From positions 1-64,000 of the forward strand of contig NZ_UCOB01000007.1 in NCBI RefSeq assembly GCF_900474295.1: a stretch of 64,000 bases of DNA, read 5' to 3'. The stretch's first letter is position 1. Each line of letters opens with the position of its first letter. The notes beneath the pieces were generated by a model. That model worked only from the letters and a program-made list of their open reading frames with translations. It was not told the DNA's origin and ran no database searches. The translations under genes and the position numbers were made by a program. The DNA comes from Synechococcus sp. UW140 (GTDB lineage: Bacteria; Cyanobacteriota; Cyanobacteriia; PCC-6307; Cyanobiaceae). Shown here in pieces: positions 26,215 through 36,333 of the stretch.

Positions 26215-26973
26215 CGCAGGCATGGCTAATAGTTTGCTGCGCAGATCCTGCTGAAAAGCACGATTCCGTTCTGGTGAGATCCCAAGACTGGGCATGGCAG
26301 GAATCAGCCTGTTAAAGCTGTGCTCGAATCCTTTTGAAAAGTGGCTGCGGTTGGCTTTGGTGGGGATCACTCCGTTGTCGTCAGTCATCAGGATTGATGG
26401 GCTGTGGGCCATGGCAAGGTTCAGGTGGATCTCAATCCAGCGCTGATACACCAGCCAAACCGGCATCCAGAACCTCACCATGCTCCTGAGAGTGTTGAGT
26501 GACTCGGGCATCACCGCGTGCAGTTCCGGGTCGCTTTGATTGACAAACAGGCGATAGCTGTTTTCCCAGGCATGACGCAGTGGGTTGCTGGCGTTCTGAT
26601 AGCTCCAATTGCTGATGCTGCGTAACCAGGGCCGCAGCGAGCGATTGAGCAGGAATCGTTGATGCCCGTGGCGATCCAGTGCCTGATCGCTGAGCTCAGC
26701 CGTTAAGAGAAAGAGGCTGGTGCAGATGTCCACAGTGGGTGCCAGTTGCTGGCGACGTTGCTGGAGCCATTGCCAGCGCAGGTCATCAAAGCCTGGATGC
26801 CTGTGCTGCTGGATCAGTCGTGGTGCTGTATCCATGCCGAATTCGTGTACGGCATCGGGGAGGCTGCAACTCAGCGCTGTCGAGCCCATCTTGGGCAGGC
26901 ACTGAACGAACACATGGCGGCCTTGGTGGCGGCCGGTTGCAATGGCAGCAGAGAAGTCGCTGAATCGGATCAT
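26203..26973 (-). CDS. Sulfotransferase-like protein
   Basis: About 256 residues from the ATG at 26973, two bases after the stop of the dioxygenase gene. Near the start, VFVQCLPKMGSTALSCSL resembles the PAPS 5'-phosphosulfate loop of sulfotransferases (PKSGTT type). The rest (NRSLRPWLRSISNWSYQNASN, RFWMPVWLVYQRWIEIH) is compatible with such a fold but not diagnostic. An upstream extension in the same frame overlaps the dioxygenase and is not favoured. The 3' end overlaps the convergent kinase gene by 12 bases. Confidence 0.5.
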   Translation of the reverse strand: MIRFSDFSAAIATGRHQGRHVFVQCLPKMGSTALSCSLPDAVHEFGMDTAPRLIQQHRHPGFDDLRWQWLQQRRQQLAPTVDICTSLFLLTAELSDQALDRHGHQRFLLNRSLRPWLRSISNWSYQNASNPLRHAWENSYRLFVNQSDPELHAVMPESLNTLRSMVRFWMPVWLVYQRWIEIHLNLAMAHSPSILMTDDNGVIPTKANRSHFSKGFEHSFNRLIPAMPSLGISPERNRAFQQDLRSKLLAMPASAP

Positions 26974-26974
26974 T

Positions 26975-27700
26975 TCAGAGCACTGGATGTCGGCTCCCTC
27001 GCACCAGTGCACCCTCAGCCTCCGCGCCGAACAAGGTGCACAGAGTGGTGCTGCGCATACGAGCGCCAGCCGGCCCAGCAAACCCTGGCGGATTGGCACA
27101 GAGACGGGTCCCTTCCGCCACGAAGGCCACCCCTAGGGCGCGGCGCCAGTGGGGAGTGTTGTTGGCCGGCCCGTAATGCCAGACCTGCCCTTCATGGATG
27201 TCCACATCCCCAGGTTGCATCGCCGGCAGTTGGCGCATCGGTGCTCCATGCCGCACCAACAGCCGGCGCAGGCTGGCTTGGTCCGGCACATCGCTCTGCT
27301 CTGGCGGCAGCTTGGCTGTTCCCTCTGCATAGACCAAGGTGCAGTGCTCAGGGATTGGATCGAGGGGGATCCAGCAGGTGTAGGACTGACGATCGATGGG
27401 GAGGAAGTCGCGATCTCGGTGCCATGGGGTCCCTGGCCCCCCTGGGGCCTTGGTCAGCAGATCAAACTGCAGCGGCCGAATGGCGGCTAGCCCACTCACC
27501 TGTTTCACCGCGGCCACGAGGTCTGGCGTGGTTAGGAGGGCGAAAAGCTCCTGGTGGAAGCGGTCTGCTGTGATGTGGCTGCCGTCGGCCTGAATGCCCA
27601 GTAATGCTTCCCGGCCAGCTTGTTGGCCCTGGTCGACGGCGCGGGTTTTGAGGGTCTGGTTGATCGTCGCCAGCCATTGACAATCCAGCAGCTGGGGCAC
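26975..27700 (-). CDS. Phytanoyl-CoA dioxygenase (PhyH)-like Fe(II)/2-oxoglutarate oxygenase
   Basis: About 241 residues from a GTG at 27700. The iron ligands are visible as TPWHRDRDF (His and Asp) and the distal His in GQVWHYGPANNTPHWRRALGVAF, whose Arg would bind 2-oxoglutarate. Between them is a double-stranded beta-helix-like stretch (YTCWIPLDPIPEHCTLVYAEGT). The frame stays open up to the eno stop, where a CTG could serve as an earlier start. It is 50 bases behind eno and immediately ahead of the sulfotransferase-like gene. The substrate is unknown; the pairing suggests hydroxylation followed by sulfation of a small molecule. Confidence 0.75.
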   Translation of the reverse strand: MPQLLDCQWLATINQTLKTRAVDQGQQAGREALLGIQADGSHITADRFHQELFALLTTPDLVAAVKQVSGLAAIRPLQFDLLTKAPGGPGTPWHRDRDFLPIDRQSYTCWIPLDPIPEHCTLVYAEGTAKLPPEQSDVPDQASLRRLLVRHGAPMRQLPAMQPGDVDIHEGQVWHYGPANNTPHWRRALGVAFVAEGTRLCANPPGFAGPAGARMRSTTLCTLFGAEAEGALVRGSRHPVL

Positions 27701-27750
27701 CAGCCAGTGCCCTGCTGCTTTGTGGTCTGTGCCAGGACTAGGGGCCGTGA

Positions 27751-29070
<1,320 letters not shown>

Positions 29071-29142
29071 CTATGGAATGCCCCCTGCCGCATCCCTGTG
29101 CGCTTTGGCACCATGCGGTGAGAACGGGCGGAACCACAGCGC

Positions 29143-29544
29143 ATGCGCATGCTTCACACCATGCTCCGAGTGGGAGATCTGGAGCGATCCCTGAGCTTCT
29201 ACACCGATGTTTTGGGGATGCAGTTGCTGCGCCGTAAGGACTACCCATCTGGCCGTTTCACCCTGGCTTTTGTGGGCTATGGGCCAGAAAGCGACAACAC
29301 GGTGCTGGAGCTGACCCACAACTGGGACACCGATCAGTACGCCCTTGGCGAGGGCTACGGCCATATCGCTCTCGGTGTGGAGGACATTTATGGAACGTGC
29401 CGGATGATTGCTGATCGAGGCGGCCGTGTGGTGCGGGAACCAGGCCCGATGAAGCATGGCAGCACTGTGATCGCCTTTGTGGAAGACCCCGATGGCTACA
29501 AAGTGGAATTGATTCAGCTTTCGTCCCGTTCGGACGCTGCATAA
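29143..29544 (+). CDS. gloA: Lactoylglutathione lyase (glyoxalase I)
   Basis: A 133-residue enzyme detoxifying methylglyoxal to S-lactoylglutathione. The four metal ligands expected for the Ni/Co-type bacterial enzyme are visible: His in MLHTMLRV, Glu in TVLELTHNW, His in GYGHIALGV and Glu in YKVELIQ. Length is normal. Divergent from eno, so a methylglyoxal-producing pathway gene lies next door. Confidence 0.95.
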   Translation: MRMLHTMLRVGDLERSLSFYTDVLGMQLLRRKDYPSGRFTLAFVGYGPESDNTVLELTHNWDTDQYALGEGYGHIALGVEDIYGTCRMIADRGGRVVREPGPMKHGSTVIAFVEDPDGYKVELIQLSSRSDAA

Positions 29545-29561
29545 ACCAGGTTCAGCCCGCC

Positions 29562-32435
29562 ATGACCTCTTCGGCCCGCTCCAGCGTTGAACCTCCCGCC
29601 AGTCTCACGGCTGAGCCTGATCGCTTCAGTGATGACGCCTGGGAGCTTCTTCTGGCCGGGCAGGATCTCGCCCGCCGTTGGCGTCACGGTGAGCTTGATG
29701 TGGAGCATTTGCTCCAGGTGTTGTTCAGCGATCGCCAGTACAGCGAGCTGGTGGATGGCCTCAGCCTCGATTGCGAAGAACTGCTTGATCGGTTGGAGGG
29801 CTTTCTGGCTGAGCAGCCGATGGCCCGCGGCGATGAATTGTTCATCGGTGAGGATCTCGAGGAGTTGTTGGAAGAGGCCGATCGCTGTCGTGGTCTCTGG
29901 GGCTCCCGCCTGATTGAGGTGTCCCATCTGTTGATCGCGATGGGGCGTGATCCTCGTGTTGGTGCTGATCTGCTCGAACGACAGGGTCTGCCGGCAGACC
30001 GTCTTGAGGCCGAGGTGCGTCAATGGCGTCCGGCACAGCGCACCGCTGTTGCAGCGAAAGACGAGGCACTGACACCTTTCCCGTCACCTCCTCCCATGCA
30101 GTCCACTGCTGCAGAGAGCTCTGTGCGCCGTTCTCCTGCCCCCTCCTCAGGGTCCCAGTCCACTAGCCCGTCAGCAGCCGCCCCTGCCATGCCCCGTCGG
30201 CGCAGCAGTCGCAGCGCCCCTGTGAGCTCTGTGGCGCCGCTGGACTCAACACCGCCCGCCGATCCACTTTTGGCCGATCAGACGTCTGAGGCAGACGCCA
30301 CGGCGCTTGCCCTTTACGGCCGAGATCTCACCGCTGCCGCGTCTGAAGGCAAGCTCGATCCGGTGATCGGTCGTGACACCGAGATCCGTCGCCTGATCAA
30401 GGTCCTCTCCCGTCGCGGCAAGAACAATCCGGTGCTGATCGGTGCCCCTGGTGTCGGCAAAACAGCCATCGCTGAGTTGCTGGCCCAGCGGATGATTGCC
30501 GGCGAGGTGCCGGAGTCTTTACAGGGTCTTCGGCTGGTTGCTCTTGATGTGGGCGCTTTGATCGCCGGAGCCAAGTTTCGCGGTCAGTTCGAGGAACGCC
30601 TCCGCGCTGTGCTGGCCGAGGTGAGTGATCCCGATGCTGGGGTGGTGCTCTTCATCGATGAGCTGCACACAGTGGTGAGTAGCGACCGAACCAGTGCTGA
30701 TGCCGGCAGCTTGCTCAAGCCGGCTCTGGCGCGGGGGGATTTGCGTTGCATCGCCGCCACAACACCAGAGGACTACCGCCGCACGGTTGAGAAGGATCCC
30801 GCTCTGCATCGTCGCTTTCAGCAGGTTCCAATCCTGGAACCCTCCCTCGAGCTGAGCGTGGAGATCCTCCGCGGTCTTAAGGAACGCTATGAGCTGCACC
30901 ACGGGGTCACCATTACCGACGAGGCGGTGGTGGCATCCATCCGCTTGGCTGATCGCTACATCAGCGACCGTTGCCTTCCTGATAAAGCCATCGACCTCAT
31001 TGATGAAGCGGCTGCTCAGTTGAAAATGGATGTGACCTCCAAGCCCCAGGTTGTGGAGGATGCGGAAGCGGAGTTGCGACGCGTGGAGTTGTCGTTACTT
31101 GCCGCGGAGCAGGCGCCGGAATCGGAAAGGGTGCAGCTGCAGCGGTCCAGGCTTGAAGCATCCAGCCACTTGGAGAACCTGCGGGATCGTTGGCAGGCTG
31201 AACGGGACCAGCTTGCGGAACTGCGGCAGTTGTTGCAGGACGATGAAGACTTGCGGCATGCGATGGCGGAAGCCGAACGCATCAGTGACTTCGAGGAGGC
31301 TGCTCGACTGGAATATGACCAGTTGCATCGCGTGCAGCAGCGGCGCCACGATCTCGAGCAGGCTCTGGCCGAGGCCCAGGCGGCCGGTACGGCTCTGCTG
31401 CGTGAGCAGGTTGAGGCTGGCGATATCGCCGACGTGGTTGCCCGCTGGACCGGCATCCCGGTGCAAAGGTTGATGGCGGGTGAGCGCCAGAAGCTGCTCG
31501 ATCTTGATGTTCACCTCGGAGAACGGGTGATTGGTCAGCCAGAAGCTGTGCAGGCGGTCGCCGCTGCCATCCGCCGTGCCCGGGCTGGGATGAAGGATCC
31601 GCGTCGACCCGTGGGTTCTTTTCTGTTCCTGGGCCCCACAGGTGTGGGCAAGACGGAGTTGGCCAAGGCGTTGGGTGCTCTCTTGTTTGACGAGGACGAG
31701 GCTCTGGTTCGTTTGGACATGAGCGAATTCATGGAGCGCAATGCTGTGGCGCGCCTGCTAGGTGCTCCCCCTGGCTATGTGGGCTACGAGGAGGGTGGGC
31801 AGCTCACGGAGGCGGTGCGTCGCCGGCCCTATGCCCTTTTATTGCTGGATGAGGTGGAGAAGGCCCATCCGGATGTGTTCAATGTGTTGCTGCAGGTGCT
31901 GGATGATGGTCGCCTCACCGATTCCCAGGGCCGAACGGTTGATTTCCGCCACACCGTTGTGGTGATGACCAGCAACCTGGCCAGCCGCGCCATTCTCGAT
32001 ACGGCCCGCCAGGTGCAGCAGGAGGGCTCGGATGTGGAAGCCCTGGAGCGGGCCCTTGCTGGGCAGGTGGATGACGCTATCGGCCGTCAGTTCCGGCCGG
32101 AGTTTCTCAACCGTATTGATGAAGTGATCCGCTTCCGACCTTTGGGGGTCGATGATCTGGAGCGGATCGTGCGCCTCCAGTTGGAAGACCTCTCGCTGCT
32201 GATGGCGGAGCAGGGGCTGGCCCTGCAGGTTGATCCTCCGGTGGTGAGGGCTCTGGCGGAACTTGGACATGAGCCCGAATACGGAGCGCGTCCCCTGCGT
32301 CGCGTGCTGAGGCGCCATCTGGAGAACCCTCTGGCCACTGAACTGCTGGAGGAGCGTTTCACTGGAGCCAAGACGGTGCGTGTCAGTGCAGGGGAGACGT
32401 CGGCAGATCCCTTCCGATTCGCTGCGGACTCTTGA
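29562..32435 (+). CDS. clpB: ClpB-family AAA+ disaggregase (ClpB2-like)
   Basis: A 957-residue Hsp100 chaperone. It has a Clp N-domain repeat pair (about 20-160), then an unusual Ser/Pro/Ala-rich linker (about 165-240). The first AAA+ module has Walker A GAPGVGKT at 294 and [12 protein letters not shown]; a shortened coiled middle domain spans about 480-600; the second AAA+ module has GPTGVGKT at 691 and [29 protein letters not shown] is typical of ClpB. No IGF/L loop for ClpP binding was seen, favouring disaggregation over proteolysis. The linker and middle-domain differences suggest the ClpB2 paralogue of cyanobacteria rather than heat-shock ClpB1. Confidence 0.88.
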   Translation: MTSSARSSVEPPASLTAEPDRFSDDAWELLLAGQDLARRWRHGELDVEHLLQVLFSDRQYSELVDGLSLDCEELLDRLEGFLAEQPMARGDELFIGEDLEELLEEADRCRGLWGSRLIEVSHLLIAMGRDPRVGADLLERQGLPADRLEAEVRQWRPAQRTAVAAKDEALTPFPSPPPMQSTAAESSVRRSPAPSSGSQSTSPSAAAPAMPRRRSSRSAPVSSVAPLDSTPPADPLLADQTSEADATALALYGRDLTAAASEGKLDPVIGRDTEIRRLIKVLSRRGKNNPVLIGAPGVGKTAIAELLAQRMIAGEVPESLQGLRLVALDVGALIAGAKFRGQFEERLRAVLAEVSDPDAGVVLFIDELHTVVSSDRTSADAGSLLKPALARGDLRCIAATTPEDYRRTVEKDPALHRRFQQVPILEPSLELSVEILRGLKERYELHHGVTITDEAVVASIRLADRYISDRCLPDKAIDLIDEAAAQLKMDVTSKPQVVEDAEAELRRVELSLLAAEQAPESERVQLQRSRLEASSHLENLRDRWQAERDQLAELRQLLQDDEDLRHAMAEAERISDFEEAARLEYDQLHRVQQRRHDLEQALAEAQAAGTALLREQVEAGDIADVVARWTGIPVQRLMAGERQKLLDLDVHLGERVIGQPEAVQAVAAAIRRARAGMKDPRRPVGSFLFLGPTGVGKTELAKALGALLFDEDEALVRLDMSEFMERNAVARLLGAPPGYVGYEEGGQLTEAVRRRPYALLLLDEVEKAHPDVFNVLLQVLDDGRLTDSQGRTVDFRHTVVVMTSNLASRAILDTARQVQQEGSDVEALERALAGQVDDAIGRQFRPEFLNRIDEVIRFRPLGVDDLERIVRLQLEDLSLLMAEQGLALQVDPPVVRALAELGHEPEYGARPLRRVLRRHLENPLATELLEERFTGAKTVRVSAGETSADPFRFAADS

Positions 32436-32511
32436 CGAGAAAGGCATCCGGTATGGTGTCTGTTTGCCGGCAGGTGCCTTTGGTACCGGCGTCAGCACCG
32501 GCCGAGGATCC

Positions 32512-32751
32512 GTGACCACCCCCACCTCCGAGGACACAGCAGCGACCAAGCCTCAGGCTCCCTCTGGCGATAGCCGGAAGGGAGGGTTTGTTGCCGCCAC
32601 TTTGGAAGAGCTCAAACTCGTGGTCTGGCCCACCCGTCAGCAGCTGTTCAGCGAATCGGTCGCTGTGATCTTGATGGTGAGTCTGTCGGCTGCTGCGATT
32701 GCATCAGTGAGTCGTTTCTTCGATTGGTCGGCCTCTCAGGTCTTTCGTTGA
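32512..32751 (+). CDS. secE: Preprotein translocase subunit SecE
   Basis: A 79-residue single-pass membrane protein of the SecYEG translocon. The family signature ATLEELKLVVWPTRQQL precedes the membrane helix (SVAVILMVSLSAAAIASVS). A GTG at 32512 gives a normal-length protein; the earlier in-frame ATG at 32380 lies inside clpB and has no family support. Located next to nusG as in most bacteria. Confidence 0.93.
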   Translation: MTTPTSEDTAATKPQAPSGDSRKGGFVAATLEELKLVVWPTRQQLFSESVAVILMVSLSAAAIASVSRFFDWSASQVFR

Positions 32752-32814
32752 TCAGCGGCAATTCCGGTCGTGATCTGTTGTTCTCGTCTTTCAGTTTTTA
32801 CTTCTCCTTCGCCC

Positions 32815-33474
32815 GTGTCTGACGTCGACCTCACTGATCAGAGCGCTGATGTGCTCGAACTACCAGCCCCCAACGAGGGTGAAGTCGGTACGGCTTCGGT
32901 TGCTCGCACAGCGATTGCCCGCTGGTATGCGGTGCAAGTGGCGTCCAGTTGTGAGAAGAAGGTGAAGGCCACCCTGGAGCAGCGGGCTGTCACTCTCGGC
33001 GTCAGCAACCGCATCCTTGAGATCGAGATTCCCGAAACGCCCGCGGTCAAGATCAAGAAAGACGGCAGCCGTCAGTCCACCGAGGAGAAGGTGTTCCCCG
33101 GTTACGTGCTGGTCCGCATGGTTCTGGATGAGGACACGATGATGGCGGTACGAAGCACCCCCAACGTGATCAATTTCGTCGGGGCGGAGGATCGTCGTGC
33201 CACCGGTAAGGCCCGTGGCCATATCAAGCCCAGACCTCTCAGTCGTTCGGAGGTGGATCGCATCTTCAAGCGGGCGGCTGAGAAGAAGACTGTGGTCAAG
33301 GTTGATCTCACCGAAGGTGACCAAATCCTCGTGACAGCCGGGCCCTTTAAGGATTTCCAAGGCGAAGTGATCGAGGTCTCTGGCGAGCGCAGCAAGCTCA
33401 AGGCCTTGCTTTCAATTTTTGGCCGGGAAACCCCGGTCGAACTCGAGTTTTCCCAGGTCAGCAAACAAGGCTGA
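32815..33474 (+). CDS. nusG: Transcription termination/antitermination protein NusG
   Basis: About 219 residues from a GTG at 32815. The NGN domain starts at ARWYAVQVASSCEKKVKATL, with the EEKVFPGYVLVRM core, and the C-terminal KOW motif is GDQILVTAGPFKDFQGEVIEV. An acidic N-terminal extension of about 40 residues precedes the NGN domain. Part of the secE-nusG-rplKAJL cluster. Confidence 0.94.
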   Translation: MSDVDLTDQSADVLELPAPNEGEVGTASVARTAIARWYAVQVASSCEKKVKATLEQRAVTLGVSNRILEIEIPETPAVKIKKDGSRQSTEEKVFPGYVLVRMVLDEDTMMAVRSTPNVINFVGAEDRRATGKARGHIKPRPLSRSEVDRIFKRAAEKKTVVKVDLTEGDQILVTAGPFKDFQGEVIEVSGERSKLKALLSIFGRETPVELEFSQVSKQG

Positions 33475-33483
33475 TCCAGCGGC

Positions 33484-33555
33484 GGCCGTCTCCCTGCGGA
33501 GGGCGGCCTCTGAGGTGGTTCACCACCTCGCCGCACCTGCCCCGAGGGTCAGGTG
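33484..33555 (+). promoter_or_regulatory. Structured leader of rplK (three hairpins)
   Basis: Three consecutive stem-loops lie in the 109-base gap between nusG and rplK. They are GGCCG/CGGCC with inner CTCC/GGAG (33484-33508), GAGGTGGT/ACCACCTC (33512-33529) and CACCTG/CAGGTG (33534-33555). In other bacteria the L11 operon leader is bound by free L1 for feedback control; this leader is a candidate for that, but no specific L1 site was verified. The first hairpin could also attenuate nusG read-through, though it lacks a T-run. Confidence 0.4.
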
Positions 33556-33583
33556 ATCCGCAGATGTCCAACCCCGCTAGCCG

Positions 33584-34009
33584 ATGGCCAAGAAAGTCGT
33601 AGCTGTGATCAAGCTGGCCCTTCAGGCCGGCAAAGCCAACCCTGCACCACCCGTGGGCCCTGCCCTCGGTCAGCACGGGGTCAACATCATGGCGTTCTGC
33701 AAGGAATACAACGCCCGCACGCAGGACAAGGCCGGGTTCGTGATTCCGGTGGAGATCTCGGTCTTTGAAGACCGCAGCTTCACCTTCATCACCAAGACGC
33801 CTCCGGCGTCGGTGCTGATCACCAAAGCCGCTGGAATCCCCAAAGGTTCCGGTGAGTCCGCCAAGGGAAGTGTTGGTTCCATCAACCGCGCCCAGCTCGA
33901 GGAAATCGCCAAGACCAAGCTGCCCGATCTCAACTGCACCAGCGTTGAGTCGGCCATGCGCATCATTGAAGGCACCGCCCGCAACATGGGCGTCGCCATC
34001 AGTGACTAA
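33584..34009 (+). CDS. rplK: 50S ribosomal protein L11
   Basis: A 141-residue protein of the GTPase-associated centre. [23 protein letters not shown] and the C-terminal RNA-binding [17 protein letters not shown] are characteristic. Full length, with L1 following. Confidence 0.98.
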   Translation: MAKKVVAVIKLALQAGKANPAPPVGPALGQHGVNIMAFCKEYNARTQDKAGFVIPVEISVFEDRSFTFITKTPPASVLITKAAGIPKGSGESAKGSVGSINRAQLEEIAKTKLPDLNCTSVESAMRIIEGTARNMGVAISD

Positions 34010-34010
34010 C

Positions 34011-34040
34011 GCGTTCAGCGTTTCAGCGTTTCAGCGTTTT
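34011..34040 (+). repeat. Short tandem repeat between rplK and rplA
   Basis: The unit CGTTTCAG is repeated two and a half times with a shorter first copy (GCGTTCAG), immediately after the rplK stop. Function is not evident; it may be a simple slippage product. Confidence 0.6.
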
Positions 34041-34100
34041 CCGCATTCCGTTCACCTCATTGGGGGAGACCTTTCCGGTCGCCTGCACCCCGTACCTGTC

Positions 34101-34808
34101 ATGCCCAAACTCTCTAAGCGTCTGGCCAGCCTCGTCGGCAAGATCGAGGACCGTGCCTATGAACCTCTTGACGCGATCAAGATCGTCAAGGACAACGCCA
34201 ACGCCAAATTCGACGAAACGATCGAAGCGCATGCGCGCCTTGGCATTGATCCCAAGTACACCGATCAGCAGCTCCGCACCACCGTTGCTTTGCCTGAAGG
34301 CACGGGTCAGACCGTGCGCATTGCGGTGATTTCTCGTGGTGAGAAGGTGGCCGAGGCCAAGGCCGCTGGTGCCGAGCTCGCCGGCGATGATGATCTGGTG
34401 GAGACCATCGCCAAGGGCGAGATGGATTTCGACCTGCTGATTGCCACCCCCGACATGATGCCCAAGGTGGCCAAGTTGGGTCGTGTGCTTGGTCCCCGTG
34501 GCCTGATGCCGAACCCCAAGGCTGGCACCGTCACGACTGATCTGGCTTCGGCGATCAAGGAATTCAAGGCCGGCAAACTTGAATTCCGTGCCGATCGCAC
34601 TGGCATTGTTCACGTGCGTTTCGGCAAGGCAAGCTTCTCTGCCGAAGCCCTGCTGAATAATCTCAAGACCCTGCAGGAAACGATCGACCGCAACAAGCCC
34701 TCGGGCGCCAAAGGTCGTTACTGGAAGAGCCTTTACGTGACCTCGACCATGGGTCCCTCTGTGGAAGTGGATGTCACGGCCTTGCAGGACATCGCTCAGG
34801 ACGAGTGA
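34101..34808 (+). CDS. rplA: 50S ribosomal protein L1
   Basis: A 235-residue L1-stalk protein. [15 protein letters not shown] begins the protein, and [21 protein letters not shown] is the signature. The ATG at 34101 is chosen because the frame open upstream overlaps rplK and has no similarity. A hairpin follows the gene. Confidence 0.98.
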   Translation: MPKLSKRLASLVGKIEDRAYEPLDAIKIVKDNANAKFDETIEAHARLGIDPKYTDQQLRTTVALPEGTGQTVRIAVISRGEKVAEAKAAGAELAGDDDLVETIAKGEMDFDLLIATPDMMPKVAKLGRVLGPRGLMPNPKAGTVTTDLASAIKEFKAGKLEFRADRTGIVHVRFGKASFSAEALLNNLKTLQETIDRNKPSGAKGRYWKSLYVTSTMGPSVEVDVTALQDIAQDE

Positions 34809-34834
34809 TCCCTGCGTCGCGTCGTTCAGAAGGC

Positions 34835-34864
34835 AAAGCCTCCACCTTGGTGGGGGCTTTGTTG
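34835..34864 (+). terminator. Hairpin terminator after rplA
   Basis: AAAGCCTCCACC and GGTGGGGGCTTT form a nearly perfect 12-bp stem, followed by GTTGT. The T-run is weak, so read-through into rplJL is likely partial. Confidence 0.6.
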
Positions 34865-34876
34865 TAGGTTAGGGAA

Positions 34877-35087
34877 CTGGCGAAAGCCAGACGGGCACGC
34901 GCCCGGCCAAAGACAGCAGGTAATTGTTTTGATTGAAGACCTGTCTTCAATCGATTGATATAAGCCCTGCCGAGGACAACGCAACGATTTTTCTCCCTCT
35001 GGGATTGGATCGGCACGCGGCCTCGATTCCTTCGTGAATTGCATCGGCTGCGTGCCCAGCTTGTTCCCCCGATCCGATCCAATTCCT
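34877..35087 (+). promoter_or_regulatory. Candidate L10 leader RNA of rplJ-rplL
   Basis: The 279-base gap before rplJ is rich in structure. CTGGC-GAAA-GCCAG (34877-34890) and CGGGC/GCCCG (34892-34905) are followed by AAAGACAGCAGGT, similar to the L10-leader core, and GATTGAAGAC-CT-GTCTTCAATC (34931-34952). A long-range pairing joins GGATTGGATCGG (35002-35013) with CCGATCCAATTCC (35074-35086), and GGCACGC with GCGTGCC inside it. The last stem ends two bases before the rplJ ATG and could mask it. L10(L12) binding to such leaders to repress rplJL is known; the assignment here is by position and core sequence. Confidence 0.5.
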
Positions 35088-35615
35088 ATGGGCCGCACGC
35101 TGGAGAGCAAGCAACAGATCGTCGAAGAGCTCAAGCAGCTCCTTGGCGAGGCCGAAATGGCACTGGTCCTGGATTACCAGGGTCTTTCCATCAAAGAGAT
35201 GTCTGATCTGCGGACCCGTCTGCAGGCCAGCAATGGTGTTTGCAAGGTGACCAAAAACACCTTGATGCGCCGGGCTATTGATGGTGACAGTGCTTGGTCG
35301 GATCTCACGTCCCTGCTGTCGGGCACCAACGCCTTCATTCTCGTTAAGGGCGATGTTGGTGGTGCCGTGAAGGCTGTTCAGTCCTTCCAGAAAGACACCA
35401 AGAAATCCGAGACGAAAGGCGGCCTTTTCGAAGGCAAACTCCTTTCTCAGGACGAGATCAAAGCCATTGGCGATCTTCCTTCCAAGGAAGTGCTTATGGC
35501 CCAGATTGCCGGTGCCGTCAACGCAGTGGCCACCAAGGTGGCTGTTGGTATCAACGAGGTTCCCTCCGGTCTCGCTCGGGCGCTCAAGCAGCACGCCGAA
35601 TCCGGCGACAGCTGA
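35088..35615 (+). CDS. rplJ: 50S ribosomal protein L10
   Basis: A 175-residue stalk-base protein that carries L7/L12 dimers. [19 protein letters not shown] starts it, [15 protein letters not shown] and [11 protein letters not shown] are typical. The start is set at 35088; an in-frame ATG at 35034 would fall inside the leader structure. Confidence 0.97.
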   Translation: MGRTLESKQQIVEELKQLLGEAEMALVLDYQGLSIKEMSDLRTRLQASNGVCKVTKNTLMRRAIDGDSAWSDLTSLLSGTNAFILVKGDVGGAVKAVQSFQKDTKKSETKGGLFEGKLLSQDEIKAIGDLPSKEVLMAQIAGAVNAVATKVAVGINEVPSGLARALKQHAESGDS

Positions 35616-35662
35616 TCGTCTTCGACCCGACTGTTTTTTTGATCTGTTGCTGATTCCCAACC

Positions 35663-36055
35663 ATGTCTGCAAAAACCGACGAAATCCTCGAATCACTGAA
35701 GTCTCTTTCTCTGCTTGAAGCTTCCGAGCTGGTCAAGCAGATTGAAGAGGCCTTTGGTGTTTCCGCTGCCGCATCTGCCGGTGTGGTGATGGCAGCCCCT
35801 GGCGCCGCTGGTGGTGCTGGTGGCGAAGCCGCCGAAGAGAAGACCGAATTTGATGTTGTGCTGGAAAGCTTTGATGCTTCGGCCAAGATCAAGGTCCTCA
35901 AGGCTGTGCGCGAAGCCACCGGACTGGGCCTGGGCGATGCCAAGGCCATGGTCGAGGCTGCTCCAAAGGCCATCAAGGAAGGCGTGTCCAAGGACGACGC
36001 CGAAGCCGTCAAGAAGGCCATCGAAGAAGCAGGTGGCAAGGTCACCCTCAAGTGA
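35663..36055 (+). CDS. rplL: 50S ribosomal protein L7/L12
   Basis: A 130-residue stalk protein that recruits translation factors. It has an N-terminal dimerisation helix ([20 protein letters not shown]), an Ala/Gly hinge and a C-terminal domain ([39 protein letters not shown]). A strong terminator follows. Confidence 0.98.
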   Translation: MSAKTDEILESLKSLSLLEASELVKQIEEAFGVSAAASAGVVMAAPGAAGGAGGEAAEEKTEFDVVLESFDASAKIKVLKAVREATGLGLGDAKAMVEAAPKAIKEGVSKDDAEAVKKAIEEAGGKVTLK

Positions 36056-36098
36056 TCATTCGGTCGGAGTTCGCTCCGGCTGCACCATTTGCTGTCTG

Positions 36099-36133
36099 AA
36101 CCGGTTCTCCCTCAGGGGGGAGCCGGTTTTTTG
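36099..36133 (+). terminator. Rho-independent terminator after rplL
   Basis: AACCGGTTCTCCC pairs with GGGGAGCCGGTT around a short loop and is followed by a T6 run. This is the strong end of the secE-nusG-rplKAJL cluster. Confidence 0.9.
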
Positions 36134-36153
36134 ATGTTTGCTCCGCGACGGCG

Positions 36154-36181
36154 CATAAAAAACTCCGCCGAAGGCGGAGTC
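36154..36181 (-). terminator. Rho-independent terminator, reverse strand
   Basis: Read on the minus strand, ACTCCGCC-TTC-GGCGGAGT forms a very stable hairpin with a C(TTCG)G cap, followed by TTTTTTA. It lies about 150 bases past the stop of the DUF3747 gene and is its most likely terminator. Confidence 0.85.
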
Positions 36182-36333
36182 CATCAGGGAGGCGCATGGC
36201 AGGCGTCTGGCCTTGTTTCGACCCTGCAGAGGCGCTCAACACTCCTCACACATCTGTTTTGTAGATGCTGGGCCCTGATCTGCGTCGCCTGGGGTGGCGC
36301 TCTTGCAACTGTCCAGTTGGTCCTGTTCTGGAC

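Larger units (their letters stand above)
36056..36333. other. Intergenic region between rplL and the DUF3747 gene
   Basis: 278 bases between convergent genes. It holds a forward terminator for rplL, a reverse terminator for the convergent gene, and the 11-mer ACTCCTCACAC at 36241-36251, identical to the conserved core of the cyanobacterial sRNA Yfr1. No small reading frame is convincing. Confidence 0.6.

Noticed and set aside
32380-32511. N-terminal extension of secE inside clpB
   Set aside because: Would add 44 residues unlike any SecE; the GTG at 32512 gives the normal size.
33852-34100. N-terminal extension of rplA into rplK
   Set aside because: The 83 extra residues overlap rplK out of frame and have no L1 similarity; the ATG at 34101 matches the family start.
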